64,000 nt of DNA from JL08 sp963765555 (GTDB lineage Bacteria > Pseudomonadota > Alphaproteobacteria > Rhodobacterales > Rhodobacteraceae). The translations under genes and the position numbers were made by a program. The stretch's first letter is position 1; the number at the start of each line of letters is the position of its first letter. Below, piece by piece: positions 26,222 to 36,262 of this stretch. The notes beneath the pieces are model-generated. The model did not search any database and was not told the origin of the DNA. It worked only from the letters and a program-made list of their open reading frames with translations. The stretch is taken from NCBI GenBank assembly GCA_963765555.1, contig CAVXWX010000003.1, positions 558,001 through 622,000 on the forward strand, given 5' to 3'.

Positions 26222-26891
26222 GACGTTTCTGTGGCTGGGCATGTTCCTGTGCGCAGGCGTCGGGATCATTCTTATGTTTATGGTCCTGCGCGCCGGCCCC
26301 GTTGCGGTGGATGCCGGCCCCGTAATCGCGACACAGGGGTCTGTGGATTTTCCCGCGCCCAAGCCGGGGGCGGCGGTGGATTGGGACCAGCCCGGCCCCT
26401 ATCTGCAAATCGCCGTTGCCGGTGAATCAAACGGCGTGATCACCATCGATCTGGCCGAAACCATCGCGCCCCTGCACACCGCGCAGATCGTCGCGCTGGC
26501 GCAAGAGGGCACGTACGACAACGTGGTGTTCCACCGCGTGATCGAAGGGTTCATGGCGCAGACCGGTGATGTGGAATACGGTAAACTGGGCATGGATATG
26601 CGCAGCGCTGGCATGGGTGGTTCCCAACGCGGCAATGTTCTGGCCGAATTTTCCGAAGTGCCGTTTGATCGCGGCATCGTCGGTATGGCGCGCAGCCAAA
26701 GCGTAGACAGCGCCAACAGCCAGTTCTTTATCATGTTCGATCAGGGGCATTTCCTGAACGGGCAATATACCGTGATTGGCCGCGTCACCGACGGGATGGA
26801 TGTTGTCGATGCAATCAAACGCGGATCAGGGCAAAGCGGTGCTGTCACCGGTCAGCCCGATGTGATGCAGGCCGTGCGCGTCGTCGAATAA
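26214..26891 (+). CDS. Exported or membrane-anchored cyclophilin
   Basis: A 225-residue cyclophilin with an N-terminal hydrophobic segment (TFLWLGMFLCAGVGIILMFM), acting as an uncleaved anchor or signal peptide, and a 40-residue linker. The isomerase domain repeats the motifs of the upstream gene: FHRVIEGFMAQTGD and SANSQFFIMFDQG. It probably folds periplasmic proteins. A strong terminator follows at 26920. Confidence 0.9.
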   Translation: MRKTFLWLGMFLCAGVGIILMFMVLRAGPVAVDAGPVIATQGSVDFPAPKPGAAVDWDQPGPYLQIAVAGESNGVITIDLAETIAPLHTAQIVALAQEGTYDNVVFHRVIEGFMAQTGDVEYGKLGMDMRSAGMGGSQRGNVLAEFSEVPFDRGIVGMARSQSVDSANSQFFIMFDQGHFLNGQYTVIGRVTDGMDVVDAIKRGSGQSGAVTGQPDVMQAVRVVE

Positions 26892-26919
26892 TCACATCGG
26901 TTCCTGACCGTCCAAACAA

Positions 26920-26959
26920 AAAAGGCGCCGCAGCATTCCATGCCCGGCGCCTTTTCTTT
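26920..26959 (+). terminator. Terminator after the cyclophilin pair
   Basis: AAAAGGCGCCG and CGGCGCCTTTT pair over 11 bp around a 14-base loop, followed by CTTTT. It lies between the convergent cyclophilin and bactofilin genes and may serve both. Confidence 0.85.
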
Positions 26960-26975
26960 TGGAATGTTGCGTCGC

Positions 26976-27491
26976 TTAAGAGCTTTTTGCCGCCGCTTGG
27001 GCCGGTGCCGCCGAAGGCGGGGTTGGTGCGGGGGCGGATTTTCCGGAATTCAACGGATCGTCCTGACGCTGCACAGAGCCTTCGAAATGCGCGCCGCTTT
27101 CGATCGCGATTGTCTTGTGGATAATGTCGCCTTCGACACGGGCTGTCGATGTCAGGCGCACTTTCAATCCGCGCACGCGGCCCACGATGCGACCATTGAC
27201 CACAACGTCATCGGCAATCACTTCGCCTTTGATTGTCGCGGTTTCGCCAATGGTCAGAAGATGGGCGCGAATATCACCTTCAACAGTGCCTTCAACCTGA
27301 ATGTCACCGGTTGTTTTCATGTTGCCGGTCACGTGCAGATCCGCCGACAGAACCGATGCGGGCGGCTTGGCCTTGGGGGCCGACGCCTTGAACTCGTTCG
27401 GGTTGGGGGAACTTGCAGGCGCTTCCGGAGCTGCAGGTTTTGCGGTATCGGCCTTTGGGCCGGGTTCATTGATTTTGCTTTTAGAAAACAT
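26976..27491 (-). CDS. Bactofilin (polymer-forming cytoskeletal protein)
   Basis: A 171-residue bactofilin. The Pro/Ala-rich N-terminal 45 residues and C-terminal 25 residues flank a central beta-helix of short repeats (LHVTGNMKTTGDIQVEG, VEGDIRAHLLTIGETATIKG, VVVNGRIVGRVRG). Bactofilins form filaments that place cell-wall enzymes. Its start overlaps the end of the upstream M23 peptidase gene by 11 bp, a pairing seen in many Proteobacteria where the peptidase works with the bactofilin in cell shape. Confidence 0.92.
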   Translation of the reverse strand: MFSKSKINEPGPKADTAKPAAPEAPASSPNPNEFKASAPKAKPPASVLSADLHVTGNMKTTGDIQVEGTVEGDIRAHLLTIGETATIKGEVIADDVVVNGRIVGRVRGLKVRLTSTARVEGDIIHKTIAIESGAHFEGSVQRQDDPLNSGKSAPAPTPPSAAPAQAAAKSS

Positions 27492-28810
27492 CGTTTGCAG
27501 CCTTGATATAGATCATTGGGTTGACGGCTTTGTCGCCTACACGGACTTCGTAATGTAAGTGAGTACCTGTAACACGTCCAGACGCTCCCATATCACCAAT
27601 ACGTTCCCCGCGCGAGACCCTTTGACCAACATTTACCCGCAATTTCGACAGATGCGCATAGCGCGTTTCAATGCCGAATTCATGGCGTATTTTGACAAGG
27701 CGGCCATATCCTGCGGACCATCCGGAATGCACCACAACACCGTCCGCCGTGGAATAGATCGGCGTGCCTGTGCTTGCCGCAAAGTCAACGCCGCTGTGCA
27801 TGCGCCGACCGCCGGTTTTCGGATCACGGCGGTAGCCATAGCCGCTGGTAAATCGGAAGGCAGATTTGACCGGCGTCGCAAAAGGCGCTTTCTGCGCGGC
27901 GATCCGGTACAGGTTAAGCTGGTCCAACTGGTTCAGCAGGCGGTTGGCGCGCATCGTGTCGGGCGACAATTCATCGCCGCGTGTCGAAAATGACAGCGGG
28001 GTCAACGGGCCGCCCTGTCCGGAATAGCCGCGCCGCACCTGTTCAATGATACGATCTGTCGGCATGCCTGCGGCGCGGAACATTTTGTCCAACGGGGCCA
28101 CAGACACGGTCATCGCTTCTTCCAACTGGCGGAAAATCTGGTCGTTCTGTTCTTCCATCAGCGCGATCTGAAACGCCATTTCATCGGCTTTGATCAGGGC
28201 ATCCTGCGCATCGGCAATAACCTGATCACGTTCTTTCGCGGTTTCCGCAAGGGCCGTGGCCAGCAATTCGGTCGGCGCAACCGCGCCCGGATTTGCCGCG
28301 ACCAGTGCGGCCACGTTTTCTGTCTGGTCTTCCAAGCGCGGCCACTTGCGCGCGGGCCGCTTCGCGGTCCTGCATGGTCTGGCGCAAGGTCGACTGGATC
28401 ACCTCGATCCCGGTTTCCAATTCGCGGCGGCGCGTTTCCGAAGACAGCAGTTCGGATTGCATTACCGAAATCTGGTCCAGCGCGGCGTTGAACCGTTCCT
28501 GTGCGGCCAGCGCTTCTTCGGCGCGGGCGTCACGTTGTCCGGACAACACGTTCAGGCGCGCCTCGTAGGTGCGTTGATCGCGTTTGGCTTGTTCGCGGAA
28601 ATTGCCCGATCCGATACTGTCCATCAGCAAAATCGCCGTTGCGACAATGGCCCAGGCAATGATTGCGGCGCTTCCGGCAAACGCCAGAACCTGTGTGCCG
28701 GACTTCAGGCGGATAAACCGCGTGTCCGTATCCGATTTCAGAAACAGCCGGCGTTCCGGAAAATAGTGTTCAAGAATCGCATGTATGCGAATTGCGAGAC
28801 GCGTTCTCAC
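27481..28810 (-). CDS. M23-family (LytM) peptidoglycan peptidase, membrane-anchored (apparent +1 shift)
   Basis: The N-terminal part (to about residue 155) has one membrane helix (AFAGSAAIIAWAIVATAILL) and a long coiled coil. The C-terminal M23 domain has FTSGYGYRRDP, the zinc ligands in MHSGVDFAA and HLHYEVRVG, and RYAHLSKLRVNVGQ. The frame breaks at 28332-28335; removing one base joins AQVAAL to EDQTENVAAL and gives 442 residues. The start is taken as GTG 28810 (VRTRLAIR) because AAGGA lies 7 bases upstream; an in-frame ATG at 28876 would add 22 residues. It is coupled to the bactofilin gene. Confidence 0.86.
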
Positions 28811-28995
28811 CCTGTTATCCTTGTCCCATCCCAACAGCGGTGATCCGTCCCCTCTCAGGATAACGCCACCTTGCAAGGTGCATATCTAGCGATACCCGAT
28901 TGGGCAAGTGAGTTGGCCAATTGCGTATCCCCTGCCGGTCGATTCACGCCGATCCGGCAAAAAATCGCCGATAGCAAGGGCTTGGGGCGCAACTT

Positions 28996-29806
28996 TCAGG
29001 TGAGTTCTTCGGTCAGACGGCCAGTAGAAATCGGGGGGAATCCCGGCTTCGGCGCGTTTTTCTTCGTTGAACGGCGGCTTCAGCAATCCGTGGAAATACT
29101 GCCGAACAAGCGCGTGAAACGCCACCTTGGGGTCTTTTTCATGACGTCCGCACAGGAAATGGAACCATTTTGACCCATAGGCCACATGCGCGACTTCTTC
29201 GGCGTAAATGATGTTCAGGGCTTTGACCGCACTGTCGGCCTTGGCCTGCTCGAACAGTTTGATCATCCCCGGTGTCACATCAAGCCCGCGCGCCTCAAGC
29301 ACCATGGGAACAACCGCCAACCGCCCGAACAGATCGTTTGCGGTATCCTCGGCAGCGCGCCACATGCCGGCATGGGCGGGCAGGGCCCCATAATGGCTGC
29401 CCAATTCTTCCAGACAATCGCACATCAGGTTGAAATGCTTGCTTTCCTCATCCGCCGCCTTGACCCAGTCATCATAGAATCCGGCAGGCATCGGCGTATC
29501 GGTGAACCGCGCGATCACATCCCAGTGCAGATCAACCGCATTCAGTTCGATATGCGCCACGGCGTGTAGCAAGGCGATGCGCCCCTCGGGCGTGCCGGGG
29601 CGGCGCTTGGGCACATCGCGCGGCGCAACCAGTTGCGGCGCATCGGGGCGGGCAGGATGGTCGGGCGGGGTCGCGCGCCCGATGTCGGGCAGGGTATCCT
29701 GCGCGCGCGCGGCAAACCATTCAGCCGCAAAGCCCCGCGACAGCGCCGTTTTTTCGCGCCCGTCCGCAGTGTTCAGGACCGCCACCGCCATTTCGGCAAG
29801 CGGCAT
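28996..29806 (-). CDS. DUF455 ferritin-like protein (apparent +1 shift near the end)
   Basis: A 269-residue DUF455 protein with a ferritin-like helical bundle. Candidate metal ligands are in AVAHIELNAVDLHWD and AADEESKHFNLM (first pair) and IIYAEEVAHVAYGSKWF (second pair). The frame normally ends a few residues after PPDFYWP. An extra base at 29017 converts the LTEELT-stop ending into about 40 additional unrelated residues running to 28886. The start at ATG 29806 overlaps the bcp stop as TGATG. The role is unknown; some relatives are linked to tRNA modification. Confidence 0.82.
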
Positions 29807-30267
29807 CACAGCGCGCGCGCCGCGTCCAGAACCTCATCCATATGGCCGGGCACTTTGACCTTGCGCCAGACGCGGGCGATCTTGCCATCGCCGTCGATCA
29901 GAAAGGTTGTGCGTTCAATGCCCATATAGGTTTTGCCGTACATGTTCTTTTCTTTCCACACGCCATAGTCTTCGCAGACCTGTCCGTGTTCGTCAGACAG
30001 CAGCGGAACAGTCAGATTGCGTTTGGCTGCAAACTTTTCGTGGCTGGAAATGCTGTCCTTTGACACGCCGAAAACACGCACGCCCAACTCTTCGAACGCG
30101 GGCAGCAATTCCGAAAAGCCGATGGATTCCTTGGTGCATCCCGGCGTATCATCGCGGGGATAGAAAAACAGAACAACCGGTGCAGGCCGCAGCTTTGACA
30201 GGGTGATTTCAGGTCCTTGACCGGCAGGCAGGGTGAAATCGGGGGCGGTGTCGGACAGATCGGGCAT
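29806..30267 (-). CDS. bcp: Peroxiredoxin, BCP/PrxQ type
   Basis: A 153-residue thiol peroxidase. The peroxidatic cysteine is in FYPRDDTPGCTKESIGF. The second cysteine expected five positions on in PrxQ is replaced here (CTKES), so it works as a 1-Cys type or with the cysteine in HGQVCEDYG. Family motifs APDFTLP and GIERTTFLIDGDGKI are present. GGAGC precedes ATG 30267 by 6 bases. It is co-transcribed with the DUF455 gene downstream. Confidence 0.92.
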   Translation of the reverse strand: MPDLSDTAPDFTLPAGQGPEITLSKLRPAPVVLFFYPRDDTPGCTKESIGFSELLPAFEELGVRVFGVSKDSISSHEKFAAKRNLTVPLLSDEHGQVCEDYGVWKEKNMYGKTYMGIERTTFLIDGDGKIARVWRKVKVPGHMDEVLDAARAL

Positions 30268-30335
30268 AAAAAGCTCCACATAAGGCTGAGAAAAAGTGAG
30301 TTTCATATTAGGGCGCGGCGGACAAGAATAAAGAT

Positions 30336-33300
30336 ATGACATCCCCGACGCCACGCGAAACCGATACCAGACCGCCCCGTCCGGCCCGCCCCAAGCGGCG
30401 GCGCCGCGGCATGGGCCTTTGGTCATTGCTGAGTTTCGTGGTGGTGCCGTTGATGGCCGTCATCCTGTTTGTGGGTATGACGGGGCGCCCGATCACCGCG
30501 CCAGACTGGCTGCGCGACCGTGTTGAATCCCGCATAACAACGCAGATACCCGGCTTGTCCGTCGGCTTCGGTGAAATGGTTCTGACAGTCGAACGCGGAT
30601 GGCGCCCCAGTGTGCGCTTGCGCGATGTGCGGTTTCAGGACGGATCCGGCGTGCCGATTGCCAGCGTCGCCGATTTGACCGCCAGCCTTGCAATGCGCCC
30701 CTTGCTGGAAGGGCAGGTACAACCCAAACGCATCACCGTGACCGGCGTTACCGCCAATCTGCGCCGGGGCGAAGATGGCCGCATGACCCTGTCACTGGGG
30801 CCCAACGTTGCTCCGGCGCGGCAGGCGTCCAACATGGGGCAACTGATCGAACAACTGGACAGCATCCTGTTGCAGCCGGCACTTAGCGCCCTGGTCAGCG
30901 TTGATTTGCGTGCGTTGACTCTGCGTTATGAAGACGTGCGCAGCGCGCGCGCATGGACCGTGGATGGTGGCCGCCTGCAACTGGACCGCACCAATGCCGA
31001 TTTGCGCCTGTCGGGCGATTTCGCACTGCTCAGCGGGGGGGCCGAGGCTGCAACACTGGCCGTGAACTACGTCAGCCGGATCGGCGATGTCGAAGCGCAG
31101 TTCGGGGCGACCATCACCAATATCGATGCCGGTGACATTGCCGCCCAAGGGCCGGCCTTTGCGTGGCTTGATGTGTTGCGGGCCCCGATTTCAGGCGCAT
31201 TGCGCGGGCAGGTGCTGCCGGACGGGCGGTTGGGGCCACTGAATGCCACGCTGCAAATCGCAAGCGGTGTTGTCCAGCCCAACGATCAGACCCAGCCGAT
31301 CCCGTTCGATGCCGCCCGCACCTATTTCACTTACGATGCTGCCAGCGAAACCATCCGGTTTGATGAATTATCGGTTCAAAGCAAATGGGTCACGGGGCGC
31401 GCCGAAGGGGTTGCCACACTGGTCGGGGTGCGCGACGGGCAACTGGAAGAAATGGTCGCCCAGTTCGATCTGTCCGATCTGGTGGCCAACCCGGCCGCCC
31501 TTTATGAAACCCCCGTCGCCATCGACAAGGCGCGCATGGATTTGCGCCTGCGCCTTGACCCGTTCGAACTGACGCTGGGCGAGGCATTTGTATCCGATCA
31601 GGGCCGGTCTTTGCGTTTGTGGGGGGATTTGGCCGCCGATCAACGCGGGTGGCAACTCGCGCTGGAAGGCGCGCTGGATGCTGTGTCGCCCGACCGTCTT
31701 CTTGAATTGTGGCCCCGCAGGGTTGGCAACAAGACCCGCACATGGCTGCAAGACAATCTGCTGGCCGGAGATCTATCCAACATCGATCTGTCGCTGCGCG
31801 CCACACCCGGCACCCGCCCGCTGGTGCATTTGAACTTTGAATTCGACAAGGCCGATATCCGGTTCGCCAAAACCATGCCGCCCATCCGCGATGCCGCAGG
31901 CCATGCCAATATCCTTGGTAACCGCTTTACGCTTGTCGCCGACAGCGGGTTTGTACAGGCGGATCAGGGCGGGCGGATCGATGTTGCGGGCACATCTTTT
32001 ATCGTGCCGGACATGACGATCAAACCCGGTGCGCCTGCGGTGGTCAAACTGCAATTGTCCAGTACGGTCACCGCCGCATTGTCAATGCTGGACAGCGATC
32101 CGCTGAACGTTATGACCAAGGCGAAACTGCCCGCCACAATCGCAGACGGCCGTGCCAAGCTGCAAGGCACGCTGGCCCTGCCGTTGCGCAAGGGGCTGCA
32201 GCCGGAAGAGGTTCAATATAATGCAACCGGTGTGGTTTCGTCGGTGCGCAGCACCACGCTGATCCCGGATCGGGTTCTGGCTTCGGATGCGCTCAATGTC
32301 GTCGCGGACAATACATCGGTCAGCGTGTCCGGCCCCGGCCGGATCGGCGCGGTGGCCTTTGACGGCACATGGCAACAACCCATCGGGGCCGGACCTGCAG
32401 CAGGCAGCACCTTTACCGGAACCGTGGAATTGTCCGAACAAACGATCGACGAATTCAACATCGGCCTGCCCCAAGGGGCGGTAACCGGTGCGGGGCTGGC
32501 AACCATTCGCGTGGGCCTGATCCCCGATCAGCCACCGACACTTGATTTACGCTCGACCTTGCAGGGGATCGGGCTGGCCATTCCGCAGATCAACTGGCGC
32601 AAACCCCCGTCGCAAAGCGGATCGTTCGAGCTGGCGGCGGTGTTGGGCACAAAAGCCGACGTATCGCGGATCGCCATCGATGCAAGCGGCCTGTCCGCGG
32701 CGGGGCGCATCACGTTGCGGGATGGCGGCGGCATGGACAGCGCGACATTTACAAATGTAAAAATTGACGACTGGCTGGATGCGCCGGTGGTGTTGACCGG
32801 CAAAGGTGTCGGCAGCCCGCCTGATATTTTTCTGGGCGGAGGCAGTGTTGATCTGCGCCGCGCCGATTTCGGCGAACCGTCCGGTGCTGAATCGGGTGAT
32901 CTATCGCTGACGCTGGATCAGTTGCAAATCAACGATGCGATCAGGTTAACCGATTTTCGCGGCGGTTTTGATACGACACGCGGAATGGACGGGCGGTTTT
33001 CGGGCAAGGTGAATGGCGGCACCGAAGTGACCGGACAGCTTGTGCCCCGGAACGGGCGTACGGCAATGCGCCTGACCAGCACGGATGCAGGGGGTGTGTT
33101 CCGCTCTGCCGGTTTTCTGAAACAGGCGCGGGACGGGGAACTGTCGCTGACACTGATGCCGGTCGGAGAGGCCGGAACCTTTGACGGATCGCTGCGCGTG
33201 ACCGGCATCCGCATCAAGGACGCGCCGGTGATGGCCGAATTGCTGAACGCGATGTCGGTGGTCGGATTGCTGGAGCAACTCGGCGGGCAGGGCATCCACT

Positions 33301-33713
33301 TTAGCGAGGTGGACGCGCAATTCCGGCTGACACCATCGCAAATCATCGTCACGTCCGGTTCGGCGGTCGGCCCGTCCATGGGGCTGTCGCTGGACGGTAT
33401 CTATGCGCTGGACAGCAATTCGATGGATATGCAGGGCGTCATCACGCCCATTTATCTACTGAACGGGATCGGCAGCGTTCTGACCCGCAAGGGCGAAGGC
33501 GTTTTCGGGTTCAACTATGCGCTCAGCGGCAATGCGCAATCCCCCGACGTTTGGGTCAACCCGCTGTCGGCACTGACACCGGGCATGTTCCGCAACCTGT
33601 TTCGCAAAGCCCCCCCGGTTGTCGAGGCGCTGGATGGCAGCCCTGCGCCCAATATCGCCACCGAGCAACCGGCAGCTCCGGAACCGGTTGAAGATGACGA
33701 TCCGGGGCGTTAG
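30336..33713 (+). CDS. AsmA-like / YhdP-type large envelope protein
   Basis: A 1125-residue protein with an Arg/Pro-rich cytoplasmic tail (residues 1-25), one membrane helix (SLLSFVVVPLMAVILFVG) and a very long periplasmic region of beta-strand repeats ending in the AsmA-like C-terminal domain (ITPIYLLNGIGSVLTRKGEGVFGFNYALSGN and following). DUF3971-type proteins of this kind (TamB, YhdP) bridge the periplasm and carry phospholipids to the outer membrane. Intact over 3.4 kb. It is divergent from bcp and followed by queA after 9 bp. Confidence 0.85.
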   Translation: MTSPTPRETDTRPPRPARPKRRRRGMGLWSLLSFVVVPLMAVILFVGMTGRPITAPDWLRDRVESRITTQIPGLSVGFGEMVLTVERGWRPSVRLRDVRFQDGSGVPIASVADLTASLAMRPLLEGQVQPKRITVTGVTANLRRGEDGRMTLSLGPNVAPARQASNMGQLIEQLDSILLQPALSALVSVDLRALTLRYEDVRSARAWTVDGGRLQLDRTNADLRLSGDFALLSGGAEAATLAVNYVSRIGDVEAQFGATITNIDAGDIAAQGPAFAWLDVLRAPISGALRGQVLPDGRLGPLNATLQIASGVVQPNDQTQPIPFDAARTYFTYDAASETIRFDELSVQSKWVTGRAEGVATLVGVRDGQLEEMVAQFDLSDLVANPAALYETPVAIDKARMDLRLRLDPFELTLGEAFVSDQGRSLRLWGDLAADQRGWQLALEGALDAVSPDRLLELWPRRVGNKTRTWLQDNLLAGDLSNIDLSLRATPGTRPLVHLNFEFDKADIRFAKTMPPIRDAAGHANILGNRFTLVADSGFVQADQGGRIDVAGTSFIVPDMTIKPGAPAVVKLQLSSTVTAALSMLDSDPLNVMTKAKLPATIADGRAKLQGTLALPLRKGLQPEEVQYNATGVVSSVRSTTLIPDRVLASDALNVVADNTSVSVSGPGRIGAVAFDGTWQQPIGAGPAAGSTFTGTVELSEQTIDEFNIGLPQGAVTGAGLATIRVGLIPDQPPTLDLRSTLQGIGLAIPQINWRKPPSQSGSFELAAVLGTKADVSRIAIDASGLSAAGRITLRDGGGMDSATFTNVKIDDWLDAPVVLTGKGVGSPPDIFLGGGSVDLRRADFGEPSGAESGDLSLTLDQLQINDAIRLTDFRGGFDTTRGMDGRFSGKVNGGTEVTGQLVPRNGRTAMRLTSTDAGGVFRSAGFLKQARDGELSLTLMPVGEAGTFDGSLRVTGIRIKDAPVMAELLNAMSVVGLLEQLGGQGIHFSEVDAQFRLTPSQIIVTSGSAVGPSMGLSLDGIYALDSNSMDMQGVITPIYLLNGIGSVLTRKGEGVFGFNYALSGNAQSPDVWVNPLSALTPGMFRNLFRKAPPVVEALDGSPAPNIATEQPAAPEPVEDDDPGR

Positions 33714-33722
33714 CAGGCGGTT

Positions 33723-34772
33723 ATGAAACTGTCTGATTTTGATTTTGACCTGCCAGATGCGCTGATTGCCACACGTCCGGCAAGCCCGCGCACGTCTGCA
33801 CGCCTGTTGGTGGCATCCGGCGACCGGATCACGGATTCGCATGTTCATGATCTGGGCACATATCTGCGTGCCGGAGATTTGCTGGTTCTGAACGATACCA
33901 AGGTCATTCCCGCGCGTCTGGCGGGCACGCGCAAGCGCGACAGCGCCCAAGGCCCGACCGAGGCGCGCATCGAAGTGACCTTGCTTGAACCCACCGCAGA
34001 CGGCGCATGGTCGGCCCTGATTAAACCGCTGAAAAAGGTCCGCACCGGCGAACAGATTGAGTTCCCGCTTGGGCTGAGCGCCATTTTGACGGGGATCAAA
34101 GACGGGCAGGGACTGTTGCAGTTCAATCTTTCGGGGGACGCGTTCGATCATGCGCTGGCCGCGGCCGGTGCGATGCCGCTGCCGCCTTATATCGCGGCCA
34201 AACGCCCTGCGGACGCGCGCGACAAGATCGATTACCAGACCGTCTTTGCCCGCAATGCCGGTGCCGTGGCGGCCCCCACCGCATCTTTGCATTTTGATCA
34301 GGCGTTGCTAACGCAACTGCAAGACGGCGGCGTGCGCCTGACCTATGTTACGCTGCATGTGGGGGCAGGCACCTTTCTGCCGGTCAAGGTGGATGATGTG
34401 ACCACCCACAAGATGCATGCCGAATGGGGGCAGGTCAGCGCACAGGCGGCAGCGGATATTGCAAACACCAAGGCCGCCGGCGGTCGTGTGATCCCTGTGG
34501 GCACCACCGCGCTGCGCCTGATCGAAAGTGCCGCGCGTGAAACCGGCACTGTGCAACCCTGGCAGGGCGTCACCGATATTTTTATCTATCCCGGCTTTGA
34601 CTTTCGCGTGACCGACGCGCTGATGACCAATTTCCATCTGCCCCGCTCCACCCTGATGATGCTGGTGGCCGCGCTGATGGGGCAGGACCGGATTGCGCGC
34701 ATCTATGAACATGCCATATCGCACGAGTATCGTTTCTTTTCGTACGGAGATTCGTCGCTTCTTGTCCCGTGA
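33723..34772 (+). CDS. queA: QueA, S-adenosylmethionine:tRNA ribosyltransferase-isomerase
   Basis: A 349-residue enzyme that makes epoxyqueuosine in tRNA. Family motifs are FDFDLPDALIATRPASPR at the start, LLVLNDTKVIPARLAGTR, LPPYIAAKRPADARDKIDYQTVFA, THKMHAEWG, and NFHLPRSTLMMLVAALMG near the end. It starts 9 bp after the AsmA-like gene. Confidence 0.95.
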   Translation: MKLSDFDFDLPDALIATRPASPRTSARLLVASGDRITDSHVHDLGTYLRAGDLLVLNDTKVIPARLAGTRKRDSAQGPTEARIEVTLLEPTADGAWSALIKPLKKVRTGEQIEFPLGLSAILTGIKDGQGLLQFNLSGDAFDHALAAAGAMPLPPYIAAKRPADARDKIDYQTVFARNAGAVAAPTASLHFDQALLTQLQDGGVRLTYVTLHVGAGTFLPVKVDDVTTHKMHAEWGQVSAQAAADIANTKAAGGRVIPVGTTALRLIESAARETGTVQPWQGVTDIFIYPGFDFRVTDALMTNFHLPRSTLMMLVAALMGQDRIARIYEHAISHEYRFFSYGDSSLLVP

Positions 34773-34883
34773 AGGCCAGTTGCGGCGATTACACCCCAGT
34801 TTAGGTCGCTGTTGACCAACCCACACACGGTCCCGTCACGCACTAGGGGGCAGGGCACACTTTAAACCGGCATCGGACAGGTT

Positions 34884-36149
34884 ATGTTGCAAGTTCTTTC
34901 CAATTCCTGGGCGCTTTTACTGGGCATGGGCCTGTTGATGGTCGGCAACGGCATGCAGGGCACGCTGTTGGGGATTCGCGGCGAAATCGAAGGGTTTTCC
35001 ACCCTTGAGATGTCATTTGTTATGTCGGCCTATTTTGTCGGGTTTCTGGGCGGGTCGCGGATGGCCCCGTGGATGATCCGCCGTGTTGGCCATGTGCGGG
35101 TCTTTGCCGCGCTGGGGTCGTTCATTTCGGCGGTGATGATCCTGTATCCCACCCTGGCCGACCCAATTGCATGGTCCATCGGCCGCATCGTGATCGGGTT
35201 CTGTTTTTCCGGCGTTTACGTCACCGCCGAAAGCTGGCTGAACAATGCCGCCACGAATGAGAACAGGGGCAAGGCGCTGTCGCTGTACATGATCGTGCAA
35301 ACCGCAGGTATCGTGGCCGCACAGGGCTTGCTGCTTACAGCGGACCCGTCGGGTTTTGTGCTGTTTGTGATCCCGTCGGTTCTGATTTCGATCTCGTTCG
35401 CGCCGATCCTGCTGTCGATCAGCCCGACACCGGCCTTTGACACCACCAAACCGATGACCCTGAAAGAGATCATGAAAATCTCGCCCCTTGGCTGTGTGGG
35501 CATGTTTTTGCTGGGCGGGGTGTTTTCGGCCCAGTTTGGCATGGCACCGGTTTATGGCGCTGAAGCCAAATTGAGCGTGCCGCAGATTTCGATGTTTGTG
35601 GCGATGTTCTTTGTCGGATCTGTGGTCGCACAATATCCGATCGGCTGGATTTCGGACCGTATGGACCGCCGCAAACTGATCATGATCGTATCCATCATCG
35701 GGGCCGCCGGATCGGCGATGGGGATGGTTTTGGGCACAAATTTCACGTTGCTGTTGGTCGCGGCATTCGTGATCGGCGGAATGTCCAACCCGCTTTATTC
35801 ACTGCTGATCGCGCACACCAATGATTTTCTGGAACATGAAGATATGGCCGCCGCATCCGGCGGTCTGATTTTCATCAACGGGTTGGGCGCAATCGCCGGC
35901 CCGCTGATCACCGGCTGGATCATGGGCCAGATCGGGCCGGGCGGGTTCTATCTGTTCACCGGTGTGCTGTTTGTGGCGATGGCGTTTTACGCGGCCTACC
36001 GCATGACACAACGCCCCGCAATTCCGGTTGATGAAACCATCGGCTACACCCCGATGTCGCCGACCACATCGCCAGTGGCGCAGGAATGGGCCATCGAAAA
36101 CGCCATCGAAGAGGCGATTGAAGAGGCAGAAAGCGACAATGCGGCCTAA
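34884..36149 (+). CDS. MFS transporter, YcaD-like
   Basis: A 421-residue membrane protein with about 12 hydrophobic segments. It resembles the YcaD group: SAYFVGFLGGSRMAPWMIRR, GRIVIGFCFSGVYVTAESWL and NENRGKALSLYMIVQ in the N-terminal half and GWISDRMDRRKLIMIVS, the MFS signature loop, in the second half. An acidic C-terminal tail (IEEAIEEAESDN) is cytoplasmic. The substrate is not known. No frameshift. Confidence 0.87.
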   Translation: MLQVLSNSWALLLGMGLLMVGNGMQGTLLGIRGEIEGFSTLEMSFVMSAYFVGFLGGSRMAPWMIRRVGHVRVFAALGSFISAVMILYPTLADPIAWSIGRIVIGFCFSGVYVTAESWLNNAATNENRGKALSLYMIVQTAGIVAAQGLLLTADPSGFVLFVIPSVLISISFAPILLSISPTPAFDTTKPMTLKEIMKISPLGCVGMFLLGGVFSAQFGMAPVYGAEAKLSVPQISMFVAMFFVGSVVAQYPIGWISDRMDRRKLIMIVSIIGAAGSAMGMVLGTNFTLLLVAAFVIGGMSNPLYSLLIAHTNDFLEHEDMAAASGGLIFINGLGAIAGPLITGWIMGQIGPGGFYLFTGVLFVAMAFYAAYRMTQRPAIPVDETIGYTPMSPTTSPVAQEWAIENAIEEAIEEAESDNAA

Positions 36150-36262
36150 ATGTCGCGATTATTGCAAATGTTTCAACTGTTATAAAAAGTTACTGTGCAA
36201 CGCGTTTAACAGGAATGTAACGTTTTCATGTACTGGAGCAAAAAAGCTATGGAGATAGCCTG

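Noticed and set aside
28886..28995. Extra 37 C-terminal residues on the DUF455 protein
   Set aside because: They follow a one-base shift at 29017; the corrected frame ends LTEELT-stop as expected.
26976..30000. Long antisense reading frames opposite many genes (for example 19442-21400 and 37098-38402)
   Set aside because: These are shadows produced by high GC and codon bias; their translations are His/Arg/Gln-rich and lack any domain.
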